Shown in pieces: positions 27,947 through 35,346 of a stretch of DNA of 64,000 nt. The DNA is from Paenibacillus aceris (GTDB taxonomy: Bacteria; Bacillota; Bacilli; Paenibacillales; NBRC-103111), in assembly GCF_017874035.1 (NCBI RefSeq), contig NZ_JAGGKV010000017.1, forward strand, positions 1-64,000. Reading direction: 5' to 3'. The notes below the pieces were generated by a model, which saw only the letters and a program-made list of their open reading frames with translations, was not told the origin of the DNA and did not search any database. Both the position numbers and the translations under genes were made by a program. Position 1 is the stretch's first letter; every line of letters starts with the position of its first letter.

Positions 27947-27958
27947 AGTAAGCTTACT
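27947..27958. promoter_or_regulatory. Palindrome AGTAAGCTTACT
   Basis: A perfect 12-bp palindrome in the gap between the divergent serine hydrolase and kinase genes, 31 bp from the 11-bp direct-repeat array. It shares the GTAAGCTTA core with the array, so it may be a further site for the same regulator. Confidence 0.4.
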
Positions 27959-27988
27959 ATGAAATTATGAAGCAAATATGACGTAAAC

Positions 27989-28021
27989 CTTAAAGTAAGC
28001 TTAACTTAAGCTTAACGTAAG
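27989..28021 (+). promoter_or_regulatory. Triple 11-bp direct repeat, OmpR/PhoP-type operator
   Basis: CTTAAAGTAAG, CTTAACTTAAG and CTTAACGTAAG follow one another with no spacer. The 11-bp phasing with TTAAC cores resembles Pho-box-type sites for OmpR/PhoB-family regulators. Thirty bases downstream is TACAAT (28053-28058), a good -10 with no recognisable -35, so activation of the kinase gene is likely. Confidence 0.6.
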
Positions 28022-28101
28022 ATAAATTAGGGGTGTGAAATCGCTCTTATGTTACAATATTCCTAACTATCCCTGTAACAGGACTCATATTGGAGGTTTA
28101 C

Positions 28102-28692
28102 ATGCGCAAACTCATCTTCTTCCTAGGCCCGGCAGGGGCCGGTAAAACAACACTGGCCAAAGCATGGGCCAGCAAGCATGGCGGCGCCTTTTTGGACATG
28201 GACACTTTGCTGCGCCCCGCGGCGGAAGCATTGATGACGTTAGCCGGCCAGGATCCCGAGGATCGGGATTCTCCTTTTTATAAGCAGCACTGTCGCGATC
28301 TGGGCTACCGTATCACCATGAATGCCACGCTAGAGAATCTGTCTTTAGGCTTGGATGCCGTCGTTATCGGGCCTTTTACCCGAGAAATCAATGATCCGCT
28401 GTGGCTGAACCAAGAACTATCCACTATCAGCGCGAGCCCTATAGATGTAGAGATCAAAATTGTCTACGTTTACCTTCCATCTGAGGATGCCTACCATGCG
28501 CGTATCAAAGCGAGAGGCTCCGCTCTTGATGTATGGAAGCTGGACAATTGGGCGCAATTCAGCTCCTCCCTTCGGCGGAGTGAAATCCAATGGTCGCTTA
28601 ACCCCTCCTCCATTCTCTATTTCGACAATTCAGGCCCTCTTTCGTCTGACAAGTTGAAAATGCTTGAAACATTTATTCACAGTCTAAATTGA
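28102..28692 (+). CDS. P-loop kinase-like protein (AAA_33 type)
   Basis: A 196-residue cytoplasmic protein. The Walker A motif is GPAGAGKTT (about residues 8-16), then DMDTLLRP, as in small-molecule or nucleotide kinases and gluconokinase/shikimate-kinase relatives. The ATG at 28102 follows GGAGG by 5 nt; an upstream TTG in frame is not needed. Its substrate is unknown. The promoter has the 11-bp repeat array, suggesting control by a response regulator. Confidence 0.75.
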   Translation: MRKLIFFLGPAGAGKTTLAKAWASKHGGAFLDMDTLLRPAAEALMTLAGQDPEDRDSPFYKQHCRDLGYRITMNATLENLSLGLDAVVIGPFTREINDPLWLNQELSTISASPIDVEIKIVYVYLPSEDAYHARIKARGSALDVWKLDNWAQFSSSLRRSEIQWSLNPSSILYFDNSGPLSSDKLKMLETFIHSLN

Positions 28693-28801
28693 CAACTTTA
28701 TTTCGTAAAGTTAACTACTAGATAAATTATCTTTACAAATACACCTTTGAACTTTACAATTCAAATTGAATTTACTTTCCGCTCAAGGGGTATTTAGCCA
28801 A

Positions 28802-29800
28802 ATGAACTCGAAAACCTCCATGCAAGACATTGCCGATCTACTGGGCATTTCCAAAAATGCTGTCTCCCTGGCCCTTAATCATAAAGCCGGCGTCAGTGAA
28901 GAACTGCGGACCCGTGTGTTTGAAGCCGCGCATCAGCTCAAGTACCGCACGGAAGCAAAGGCGAAGAAAAAGCAGAGCCACCTTCTCGTCTTATTTCCTG
29001 AATATATCCAAGATGATAAAACCTTTTATTATGAAGTGTTCTGGTCCATCGAAAAAAAAGCCAAAGAGAACGGCTACACGGCCATCATTAGCGGGGTATC
29101 GAAAGAAATGGAGCGCCTGCTGATCCTGCCCGATCTCTATCATGAGATGGCATTGGGCGGCGTATTGATCATTGGCGCCTTCCACCCAGACTACGTTAGC
29201 AAGCTAAAGGTACTGGGGACTACGCTCGTCACAGTGGATCATTGTTACGACAGCCTCCAGCTGGATGCCGTTGTGACGGCGAATGCAGAAGAGGCTTACA
29301 AAATGGTCACCCATCTCGTCCGGAAGGGGCACCGGCAAATTGGCTTTATAGGGGCTGGCAGCATGTCCAAGAACTTCAAGGAGCGATGGTATGGATTCGA
29401 AACTGCCATGTCAGATGCGGGGCTCGCGGTTGATCGGATGTCCGAAATACCGGAAAATGCTCTGGACGATTTAGCCACCTTTCTGGAGGCAATGAACAAA
29501 GACACCATGCCAAGCGCTTGGTTCTGCGCCAACGACCGGCTTGCCATTTCCCTGATTCAGCATCTGACCGCCAAAGGCTATCGCGTACCGGATGATGTTT
29601 CCGTCGTCGGCTTTGACGATATCGAGGCTGCCCAATTGGTCATGCCCCGTCTCACCACGATTCAAGTGCAGCGGGAGCAGCTTGGTTATGAAGCAGTTGA
29701 ATTGTTGATTCGCAGGATCGAAAAAGGCGGCGGCCCGTCGAAAATCTCGATTTACGGCGAGCTGATCGAACGAGATTCTTGCCGGGAGATACGCGGGTAA
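28802..29800 (+). CDS. LacI-family transcriptional regulator
   Basis: A 332-residue repressor. The N-terminal HTH is TSMQDIADLLGISKNAVSLALNHKAGVS (about residues 5-32), and the periplasmic-binding-protein-like sensor domain (about 60-328) has GHRQIGFIGAG and DVSVVGFDDIEAAQLVMPRLTTI. The start is ATG 28802 because AAGGGG precedes it; the frame is open to an earlier TTG. It lies just after the kinase gene. No sugar operon is adjacent, so its regulon lies elsewhere. Confidence 0.9.
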   Translation: MNSKTSMQDIADLLGISKNAVSLALNHKAGVSEELRTRVFEAAHQLKYRTEAKAKKKQSHLLVLFPEYIQDDKTFYYEVFWSIEKKAKENGYTAIISGVSKEMERLLILPDLYHEMALGGVLIIGAFHPDYVSKLKVLGTTLVTVDHCYDSLQLDAVVTANAEEAYKMVTHLVRKGHRQIGFIGAGSMSKNFKERWYGFETAMSDAGLAVDRMSEIPENALDDLATFLEAMNKDTMPSAWFCANDRLAISLIQHLTAKGYRVPDDVSVVGFDDIEAAQLVMPRLTTIQVQREQLGYEAVELLIRRIEKGGGPSKISIYGELIERDSCREIRG

Positions 29801-29854
29801 ACGAAGCATTTCTCTTTTTATGGAAAAATGGTACGCTATCGATTAGACGAAGAA

Positions 29855-29890
29855 CGTCCTCGAACCACTCGGTTCGGGGCGTTTTTTATT
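29855..29890 (+). terminator. Terminator of the LacI-family gene
   Basis: CGTCCTCGAACC-ACTC-GGTTCGGGGCG has a one-base bulge and is followed by TTTTTTATTT, 55 nt after the stop. Confidence 0.8.
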
Positions 29891-29917
29891 TCATTCAGCG
29901 GAAGGAGGCCATCTGGC

Positions 29918-30566
29918 TTGGAATTTGAAACATTTGAACAAGCGCATCATAAGTTCTTGGAGGGCCACCTCGGTCGCCGAACCGGTGAGCGAAAGGGCCG
30001 CTTAGTCAGAGGGCACAATTTCGCAGAAAAATTGCTGCTTCAAAACGTATGGTGGCCCTTATTCGGAAACTTTGATAACCTGCATTCGGAAGTCGCAGTT
30101 CCTCGACTTTGCATTCCTCCCCCCGTATGGCCGCTTCGGCATTGAGTGCGACGGTTTTCAAAGCCACATTAAAGAGATGGACCGCGAAGGGTTCAGCTAC
30201 GCTCTGAATCGGGATACCTTTCTCACCGGGATGGGTTGGAAAATGATCCATTTTTCCTTCGATGATATCCGGCACCGCCCCGAGATTTGCCGAATGCTGC
30301 TCCAACTGGTGATTGGCCCCAATCTGATCCGCAATTCCTTACCCTCTGCCCTTTCTCCTGATGAAAAAGAAGTGCTCCGACTGGCTATCCACCTAAGTAA
30401 GCCTATTCGTCCCATAGATCTCATCTCGCAGTGCGGGCACAATTTTCGCACAGCACGTAAACGGCTGCTCAGCCTGGCCGAGAAGGGCTTACTTCGCCCA
30501 ATCGGGCACGGTAAAGTGGTTCGGTACTACGAGCTGAAGGAGGACGCTTGGCATTATTTGCTTTAG
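29918..30566 (+). pseudogene. Frameshifted endonuclease-like / HTH protein
   Basis: Two overlapping frames read as one broken gene. The first part (from TTG 29918, with AAGGAGG 9 nt upstream) gives LEFETFEQAHHKFLEG, then RLVRGHNFAEKLLLQNVWWPLFGNFDNLHSE. At about 30080-30100 the reading must shift by +1 to continue as FLDFAFLPPYGRFGIECDGF and on to NRDTFLTGMGWKMIHFSFDDI. This resembles a Paenibacillus family with a Vsr/DUF559-like nuclease fold and a C-terminal winged helix (about the last 70 residues). The join lacks several expected residues, so a small deletion is likely; a sequencing error is not excluded. Confidence 0.65.
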
Positions 30567-30617
30567 GTGCGCCGCTTCACAGGCATGTGTGGGCTGCGCG
30601 GGGCGGAGACGCAGGAC

Positions 30618-30647
30618 GGGGACGCGGGGCGGGGCGGGGACGCGGGG
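30618..30647 (+). other. G-quadruplex motif
   Basis: Five runs of GGGG separated by ACGC, C, C and ACGC satisfy the four-run, loop 1-7 rule several times over. It lies about 50 nt past the end of the frameshifted gene, embedded in a degenerate CGGGGACG-type repeat (30597-30669). It could fold in plus-strand DNA or in read-through RNA. Confidence 0.65.
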
Positions 30648-30702
30648 CGGAGACGCGGGGCGGGACGCGCATCAAGAGCATGCTGAGGAATTTCGGCGTC
30701 GC

Positions 30703-31470
30703 TATGTTGCACTTTGTGCAGCCATTTTGACCTAATTCCACTGTATTTACTTGCTATGTTGCACTTTGTACAACCATTCGCTCTCAAAAACCAGCATTCA
30801 GCCCAAAACTAGCAAAATCATTGTATTTTGTACAATGAAGTGAGGAGATAGCTGCAAAACCCCTGGATAACATTGCACAAAGTGCAATATAGCCCGCACG
30901 GTGAGCCGCATGAGCGGCTCTTTGCCCCCTACTCCAATATTCCCACTCACTTCGCTAATCCGCTTCAACTATGCTGCTTCAATCATCTTTTGTATCGACT
31001 AACATTGCACTTCCCTATTCTACACTAGCTACTTTACCATCCATCGAATACACTGCCTCACCCTGCTACATTGCACTTGTGCAACCATTTTGACCTATTT
31101 GCACAGTATTTACTTGCTTGTTGCACTCTCTACAACCATTCGCTCTCAAAAACCAGCATTCAGCCCAAAACTAGCAAAATCATTGTATTTTGTACAATGA
31201 AATGAGGTGAAGCTGCAAAACCCTGCATAACATTGTACAAAGTGCAACATAGCGCACACCGTGAGCCGCATGAGCGGCTCTTTGCCCCTACTCCAATATT
31301 CGCACTCACTTCGCCAATCCGCTTCTACTATGCTGCTTCAATCATCTTTTGCATCGACAAACATTGCATAGCACCATCTAGCTTAACTACCCTATTCAAC
31401 ACTAGCTACATTAACATCCATCGAGTACACTGCCTCACCCTGCTACATTGCACTTTGCGCAACCATTTAC
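30703..31470. repeat. Tandem array, two copies of about 370 bp plus a partial third
   Basis: Copy 1 starts at about 30703 and copy 2 at about 31067 (period about 364); a third copy begins at about 31443 (period about 377) and stops after CATTGCACTTTGCGCAACCA. The copies are highly similar over their length, including GTATTTACTTG, CGCTCTCAAAAACCAGCATT, GTGAGCCGCATGAGCGGCTC and CATCGA.TACACTGCCTCACC. Each unit carries several palindromes of the TTGCACTTTGTGCAA or TTGTA...TACAA type. No coding capacity is seen. Confidence 0.85.
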
Positions 31471-31555
31471 CACCCGCTCCACATCAACTCACTCATTGTT
31501 AAATTAACCTGCAAGTTATACAATAAACATAAAAATTATAGATTGAGGTATCCCC

Positions 31556-32464
31556 ATGCACATTGAAGTGTCCACTAAAAATATGGCTTTTCTCGAATGC
31601 TTCTCCTCTGAAACGCGTGTGAAAATGATCGAGCTCCTTGGGCAAGAGCCTCTTAACATCAAACAGCTCTCGCAGAAGCTTGAAATTTCATCGGCGATTG
31701 TGACTAAACATATCCAAAAACTCGAACAAGCCGGCATCGTCTTCTCCGAAAACACGACCGGTGTTCGCGGAACCCAAAAGATCTGCCACTTGAACATGGA
31801 GCAAGCCGTCCTTCAGTTCAAACCCAGGAAGCCGAGCGAGCTTCCAACGAATACGGTAGCCATCCCGGTCGGGCAGTATGCCTCCTTCGAAGTGAAGCCA
31901 ACCTGTGGGCTAGCCTCTCCGACCCAGCTTATCGGCGTGCTGGATGACCCGCGCTATTTCGCCGATCCGGGACATGTCCATGCTGGAATCCTGTGGTTTG
32001 CCAGCGGTTACGTGGAGTACAGGATCCCTAACTTCCTGCACAGCAACCAGAAGCTTCGCACGCTTGAAATTTCCTTTGAAATTTGCTCCGAAGCACCGGG
32101 GTACAACGAGAACTGGCCGTCGGACATCTCGTTCTACATGAACGGCATTCCGCTTGGAAGCTGGACAAGCCCTGGCGACTTCGGCGCTCAACGTGGCGTG
32201 CTTTCGCCCGATTGGTGGAGCAGCAGCAATACGCAGCACGGTCTGCTCAAAGTCATAACCGTCAGTCCCACGGGCTCCTATCTGGACGGAACGAAAATAT
32301 CCGAAACCACGATCCAAGACCTAGCCGTCACTTTCGGCAAGGATATCCACTTCCGTATCGCATCACTGGAGAGCTCTCCCAACTGCGGCGGCATCACCTT
32401 ATTCGGCAAAAGCTTCGGCAACTACGCGCAGGATATCGTCGTCACCATGCATGAGGACAAGTAG
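31556..32464 (+). CDS. ArsR-like HTH regulator with large C-terminal ligand-binding domain
   Basis: A 302-residue protein. A winged helix (about residues 8-80) has SSETRVKMIELLGQEPLNIKQLSQKLEISSAIVTKHIQKLEQAG. The C-terminal region of about 200 residues is beta-rich, with aromatic and Gly-rich segments (PGYNENWPSDISFYMNG, GVLSPDWWSSSNTQHG), unlike ordinary 100-residue ArsR proteins. By its pattern this part could be a carbohydrate-binding jelly roll. ATG with GAGG 8 nt upstream. No target operon adjoins; self-regulation through the AT-rich leader is possible. Confidence 0.8.
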   Translation: MHIEVSTKNMAFLECFSSETRVKMIELLGQEPLNIKQLSQKLEISSAIVTKHIQKLEQAGIVFSENTTGVRGTQKICHLNMEQAVLQFKPRKPSELPTNTVAIPVGQYASFEVKPTCGLASPTQLIGVLDDPRYFADPGHVHAGILWFASGYVEYRIPNFLHSNQKLRTLEISFEICSEAPGYNENWPSDISFYMNGIPLGSWTSPGDFGAQRGVLSPDWWSSSNTQHGLLKVITVSPTGSYLDGTKISETTIQDLAVTFGKDIHFRIASLESSPNCGGITLFGKSFGNYAQDIVVTMHEDK

Positions 32465-32647
32465 GCGACCATAGCTGCTTTACAAAAAGAACACTGTCAA
32501 GCTCACCTGCAAATTTAGTAATTGAGCATGGATTTCAGAATCTTAAAATGCAAATTGACAGCATGCTTGACAATACAAAGCGAATACGCGTTTTTTCGCG
32601 AAAATTAGGTGTTTTTGAAGGGTAAAAAGAGGGAGGAAGCGCCCCAT

Positions 32648-33829
32648 CTAGCCGTTGGCATAGGCGACGCGCATACGATCTGACATAGGGATGAAATGAT
32701 GGTGCGTATCAAAAATGGCACGAAGCATATGATGGGCGTCCTGATGCTGCTGACTCAGCTTCACATTCTCTTTCAGCTTCGATAAGAGGGATTGATTGGC
32801 GATCACTTCAAGCAGTTGGCTTTTCAACTCCAATGCATTCTTCACTTCGATCGCAGCTCCTAAACCGACCAGATACGCAGCGTTTTCCTGCTCTTGCCCA
32901 GGGATGGGTTTATACAGCATCATGGGAAGCTCCAAGGCCATCGCTTCAGAAATTGTAAGACCTCCAGGCTTCGTTATGATCAGGTCCGATAAAGCCATCA
33001 GCTCATGGACATGGTCCACGAACCCGGTCACCTTCACGCGATGCCTGGTTTTCTCGCCGCCGAGTTCCTCTTCAAGAAGCTGCTTCAGCTTTTCATTGCG
33101 CCCGCAAACAAAAACAAACTGCACCGGCTCCGCCAGTTCTTCCGACTGCAGGACGGACTTGAACTGCTTGCCGATTAGACCATGGCCTCCGCCCATTACC
33201 AACACAGTCGGCATCTCGCGATCCAAACCATGCTTATCCCGAAGCTCAGCCCGATCATATGCCTGTGTAAACGGCTCACGGATCGGAATTCCCGTAACCA
33301 CGATGCGCTGCTCCGGAACACGGTATCTCAACAGCGCTTGCTTCACGTGCTCAGCACCGACTAGGTAACGATCCGTTCCCGGGTGAACCCAATAACTGTG
33401 GTCCGTATAGTCAGTCATCACAGTCACGGTTGGCACCGTCACGAACCCATTGCATTTTAAGTACGACATCGCCGCGGCCGCCCCCGGAAACGTGCACACG
33501 ACCTCGGTCGGCTCCTCCTCATGAAGCAATTCCAGCATCCGGTCGGTGCTGAATGATTTCATTTTTTTAAACATATGGGAAAATGTATTATCATCACGTG
33601 TTTTGCGATACAAATAGCCATAAACGGACGGCAGGCTCTTCACCCAGCGCATATAACAGTATTTGCCCACGCCATGCAAGTAAGGATGCGTCCACTCTAA
33701 AAAGTCGACCACCTTCACGTCCACATTCGGTTTATGCAACCTCGTCGCTTCGAGTATCGCCTGCGCCGCTTTATTATGTCCATCACCTAGACTTCCCGTC
33801 AGGATCAAGAGTTTTTCTCTGCGTTTCAT
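32648..33829 (-). CDS. MGDG-synthase-family glycosyltransferase
   Basis: A 393-residue GT28-type enzyme with GSLGDGHNKAAQAI at the N terminus and MALSDLIITKPGGLTISEAMALELPMM in the nucleotide-sugar domain, as in UgtP and plant MGD synthases. It should transfer a hexose from UDP-sugar to diacylglycerol or a related lipid at the cytoplasmic membrane. ATG with AAGGAGG upstream, inside the PAP2 gene, whose stop it overlaps by 4 nt. The pair is therefore translationally coupled. Confidence 0.88.
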   Translation of the reverse strand: MKRREKLLILTGSLGDGHNKAAQAILEATRLHKPNVDVKVVDFLEWTHPYLHGVGKYCYMRWVKSLPSVYGYLYRKTRDDNTFSHMFKKMKSFSTDRMLELLHEEEPTEVVCTFPGAAAAMSYLKCNGFVTVPTVTVMTDYTDHSYWVHPGTDRYLVGAEHVKQALLRYRVPEQRIVVTGIPIREPFTQAYDRAELRDKHGLDREMPTVLVMGGGHGLIGKQFKSVLQSEELAEPVQFVFVCGRNEKLKQLLEEELGGEKTRHRVKVTGFVDHVHELMALSDLIITKPGGLTISEAMALELPMMLYKPIPGQEQENAAYLVGLGAAIEVKNALELKSQLLEVIANQSLLSKLKENVKLSQQHQDAHHMLRAIFDTHHHFIPMSDRMRVAYANG

Positions 33830-34503
33830 TGTCTTAGTCCTCCTTCGAGATTGTTTTGTTGTGTCTGCACCTTGATGTGCGACTCGGTTAACCAGCCTCT
33901 ACGTACACGATCCAAGGCATAAACAACACCCTCCGCCACAAGAACGGCGCCTACGATATCCAGCAGAACATGCTGTTTCACAAACTGTGTGGATACAATG
34001 ATGAGCAGCGACATGCCGGAGACAATGATTTTATTCCTCATCGCCACCTGAGTCGACCGCAGATAGGCTCTCATCATGAGATACGAGGTTAGCACATGCG
34101 TGCTTGGAAAACAGTTAAACGGTTGATCAGATCGATACACCCACTCCACCATCTGCAGCAGAGGGTCGCTCCCGGCTAGATCCGGCCGAGGTACAGTAGT
34201 TTGATAAATCGCATACACACCATAACAAATCAACAAGCCTATAACAGACTCGACTAGCGTTATATAGTAATTTCGGCGATCCTTGTACGCCAAGTACAGG
34301 AAACCGACGAACAAAAATCCGTACCACGACAGGTAAGGTACAACAAATCCTTTCAAGAACGGAATTTGCCGATCCAGATCGGTCACCAGACTATAGGCCA
34401 TCGTGCCCTCCTGATTCAGATGAATATAGATAAGACCCACTAACGGGATCAACAGCAAAGCGCTGCAGGCTATGTAGTAGGACCACCACGATGCTAATTT
34501 CAC
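33826..34503 (-). CDS. PAP2-family membrane protein
   Basis: A 225-residue, six-TM protein with PAP2 residues: VPRPDL, the CFPSTHV motif (active-site His) and KQHVLLDIVGA (second His and Asp). The PSTH and QHVLLD forms recall the inositol-phosphoceramide/sphingomyelin-synthase branch more than plain PgpB. The start is GTG at 34503, with a purine-rich site upstream. Coupling to the glycosyltransferase suggests that it provides or remodels the lipid acceptor, for example by dephosphorylating phosphatidate to diacylglycerol. Confidence 0.85.
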   Translation of the reverse strand: MKLASWWSYYIACSALLLIPLVGLIYIHLNQEGTMAYSLVTDLDRQIPFLKGFVVPYLSWYGFLFVGFLYLAYKDRRNYYITLVESVIGLLICYGVYAIYQTTVPRPDLAGSDPLLQMVEWVYRSDQPFNCFPSTHVLTSYLMMRAYLRSTQVAMRNKIIVSGMSLLIIVSTQFVKQHVLLDIVGAVLVAEGVVYALDRVRRGWLTESHIKVQTQQNNLEGGLRQ

Positions 34504-34746
34504 ACGAATCCCTCGCTCTCCTTAACGTTATCTTCATCATAATGGAGAACCCCCCTCATCTAAACGCTCTAAGGTACTGTCTTTCGTTAGCCAAAGGTCT
34601 TGATAAAACCTAGACCAAAGGCTAAGTTCTGTTCTGCGTTACTGCAATCTCCACAACCTATTATGAGAGAAATCCTTCGCAATACTCGTTCTATCTTGGC
34701 ATAGCAAAAACCCAAGGCGCCGCCTCAGGTCATTGCGTACTCTGTC

Positions 34747-35277
34747 CTACTCATTCTTCCCTTTTCTCTTCTTCCCGAAACGTACCCCGCCATACACCAA
34801 AGCGCTCAGCGCGCACATTAGAATAACAGGCAGCTTCCAATGCGACGGCGCACTTTCATTTGTCACCGGCACCTCAGCTGCTTTGAGGGGAATTTCCTTT
34901 TCTTCGAGAAAGCTAATTTCTTGAGAAGCATTCCCTGCCAGCTTCGTTGGCGAGCACAGTGGATTTTCCCAGCCGCCTTCTTTCTTTTTCAAAAAGAAAA
35001 GATACTGCTTGCCTCGCTCACTCATCCCCCAGGTGACGTCCTCCGCCACGGCAACGTTTCGATCCACCATTCCCTTAAAGCTCGATAGCACAGTTAACTT
35101 CAGTTCCTTGTTGTTCTTCTTACGAATCACATCATCCACATTGGCCACAACCACGGCGTCATAGAGCTCGTAGCTCTTTTCAATGGAAGGCGGCCTCGCG
35201 CAAGAAAGCGCTGAAGCATGAGCGGGTACTAGAGCAGCCCAAACAACAAAGCAGATCCATAGCATTCTTATTTTCAT
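34747..35277 (-). CDS. Exported membrane-anchored protein, TIMP/NTR-like fold suspected
   Basis: A 176-residue protein. The signal peptide (about 1-23) is followed immediately by LSCARPPSIEKSYELYDAVVVANV, the layout of OB-fold TIMP/netrin-like domains with an N-terminal Cys. A C-terminal TM helix (about 145-165) has a Lys/Arg-rich cytoplasmic end, so the domain is held outside the membrane. ATG 35277 follows AGAGGA; the longer frame adds eight residues ahead of the signal. Function unknown; the fold is inferred by pattern only. Confidence 0.65.
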   Translation of the reverse strand: MKIRMLWICFVVWAALVPAHASALSCARPPSIEKSYELYDAVVVANVDDVIRKKNNKELKLTVLSSFKGMVDRNVAVAEDVTWGMSERGKQYLFFLKKKEGGWENPLCSPTKLAGNASQEISFLEEKEIPLKAAEVPVTNESAPSHWKLPVILMCALSALVYGGVRFGKKRKGKNE

Positions 35278-35346
35278 ATCAGCACCGTCCTCTACCATCA
35301 AAGACGAACTAAAACGTCCGTTGTTTCACCGAACCAGCGCTTTTTT

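Larger units (their letters stand above)
30567..31555. other. Long non-coding interval: G-rich tract and tandem array
   Basis: Almost 1 kb without a credible gene. It contains a G-rich tract (30597-30669), a two-and-a-bit-copy tandem array (30703-31470) and, at 31500-31555, an AT-rich promoter region for the next gene. Short ORFs here are not supported by ribosome sites. Confidence 0.7.

Noticed and set aside
30703..31470. CRISPR array
   Set aside because: Units are about 370 bp, nearly identical throughout and only two to three in number; there are no short repeats with unique spacers and no cas genes.
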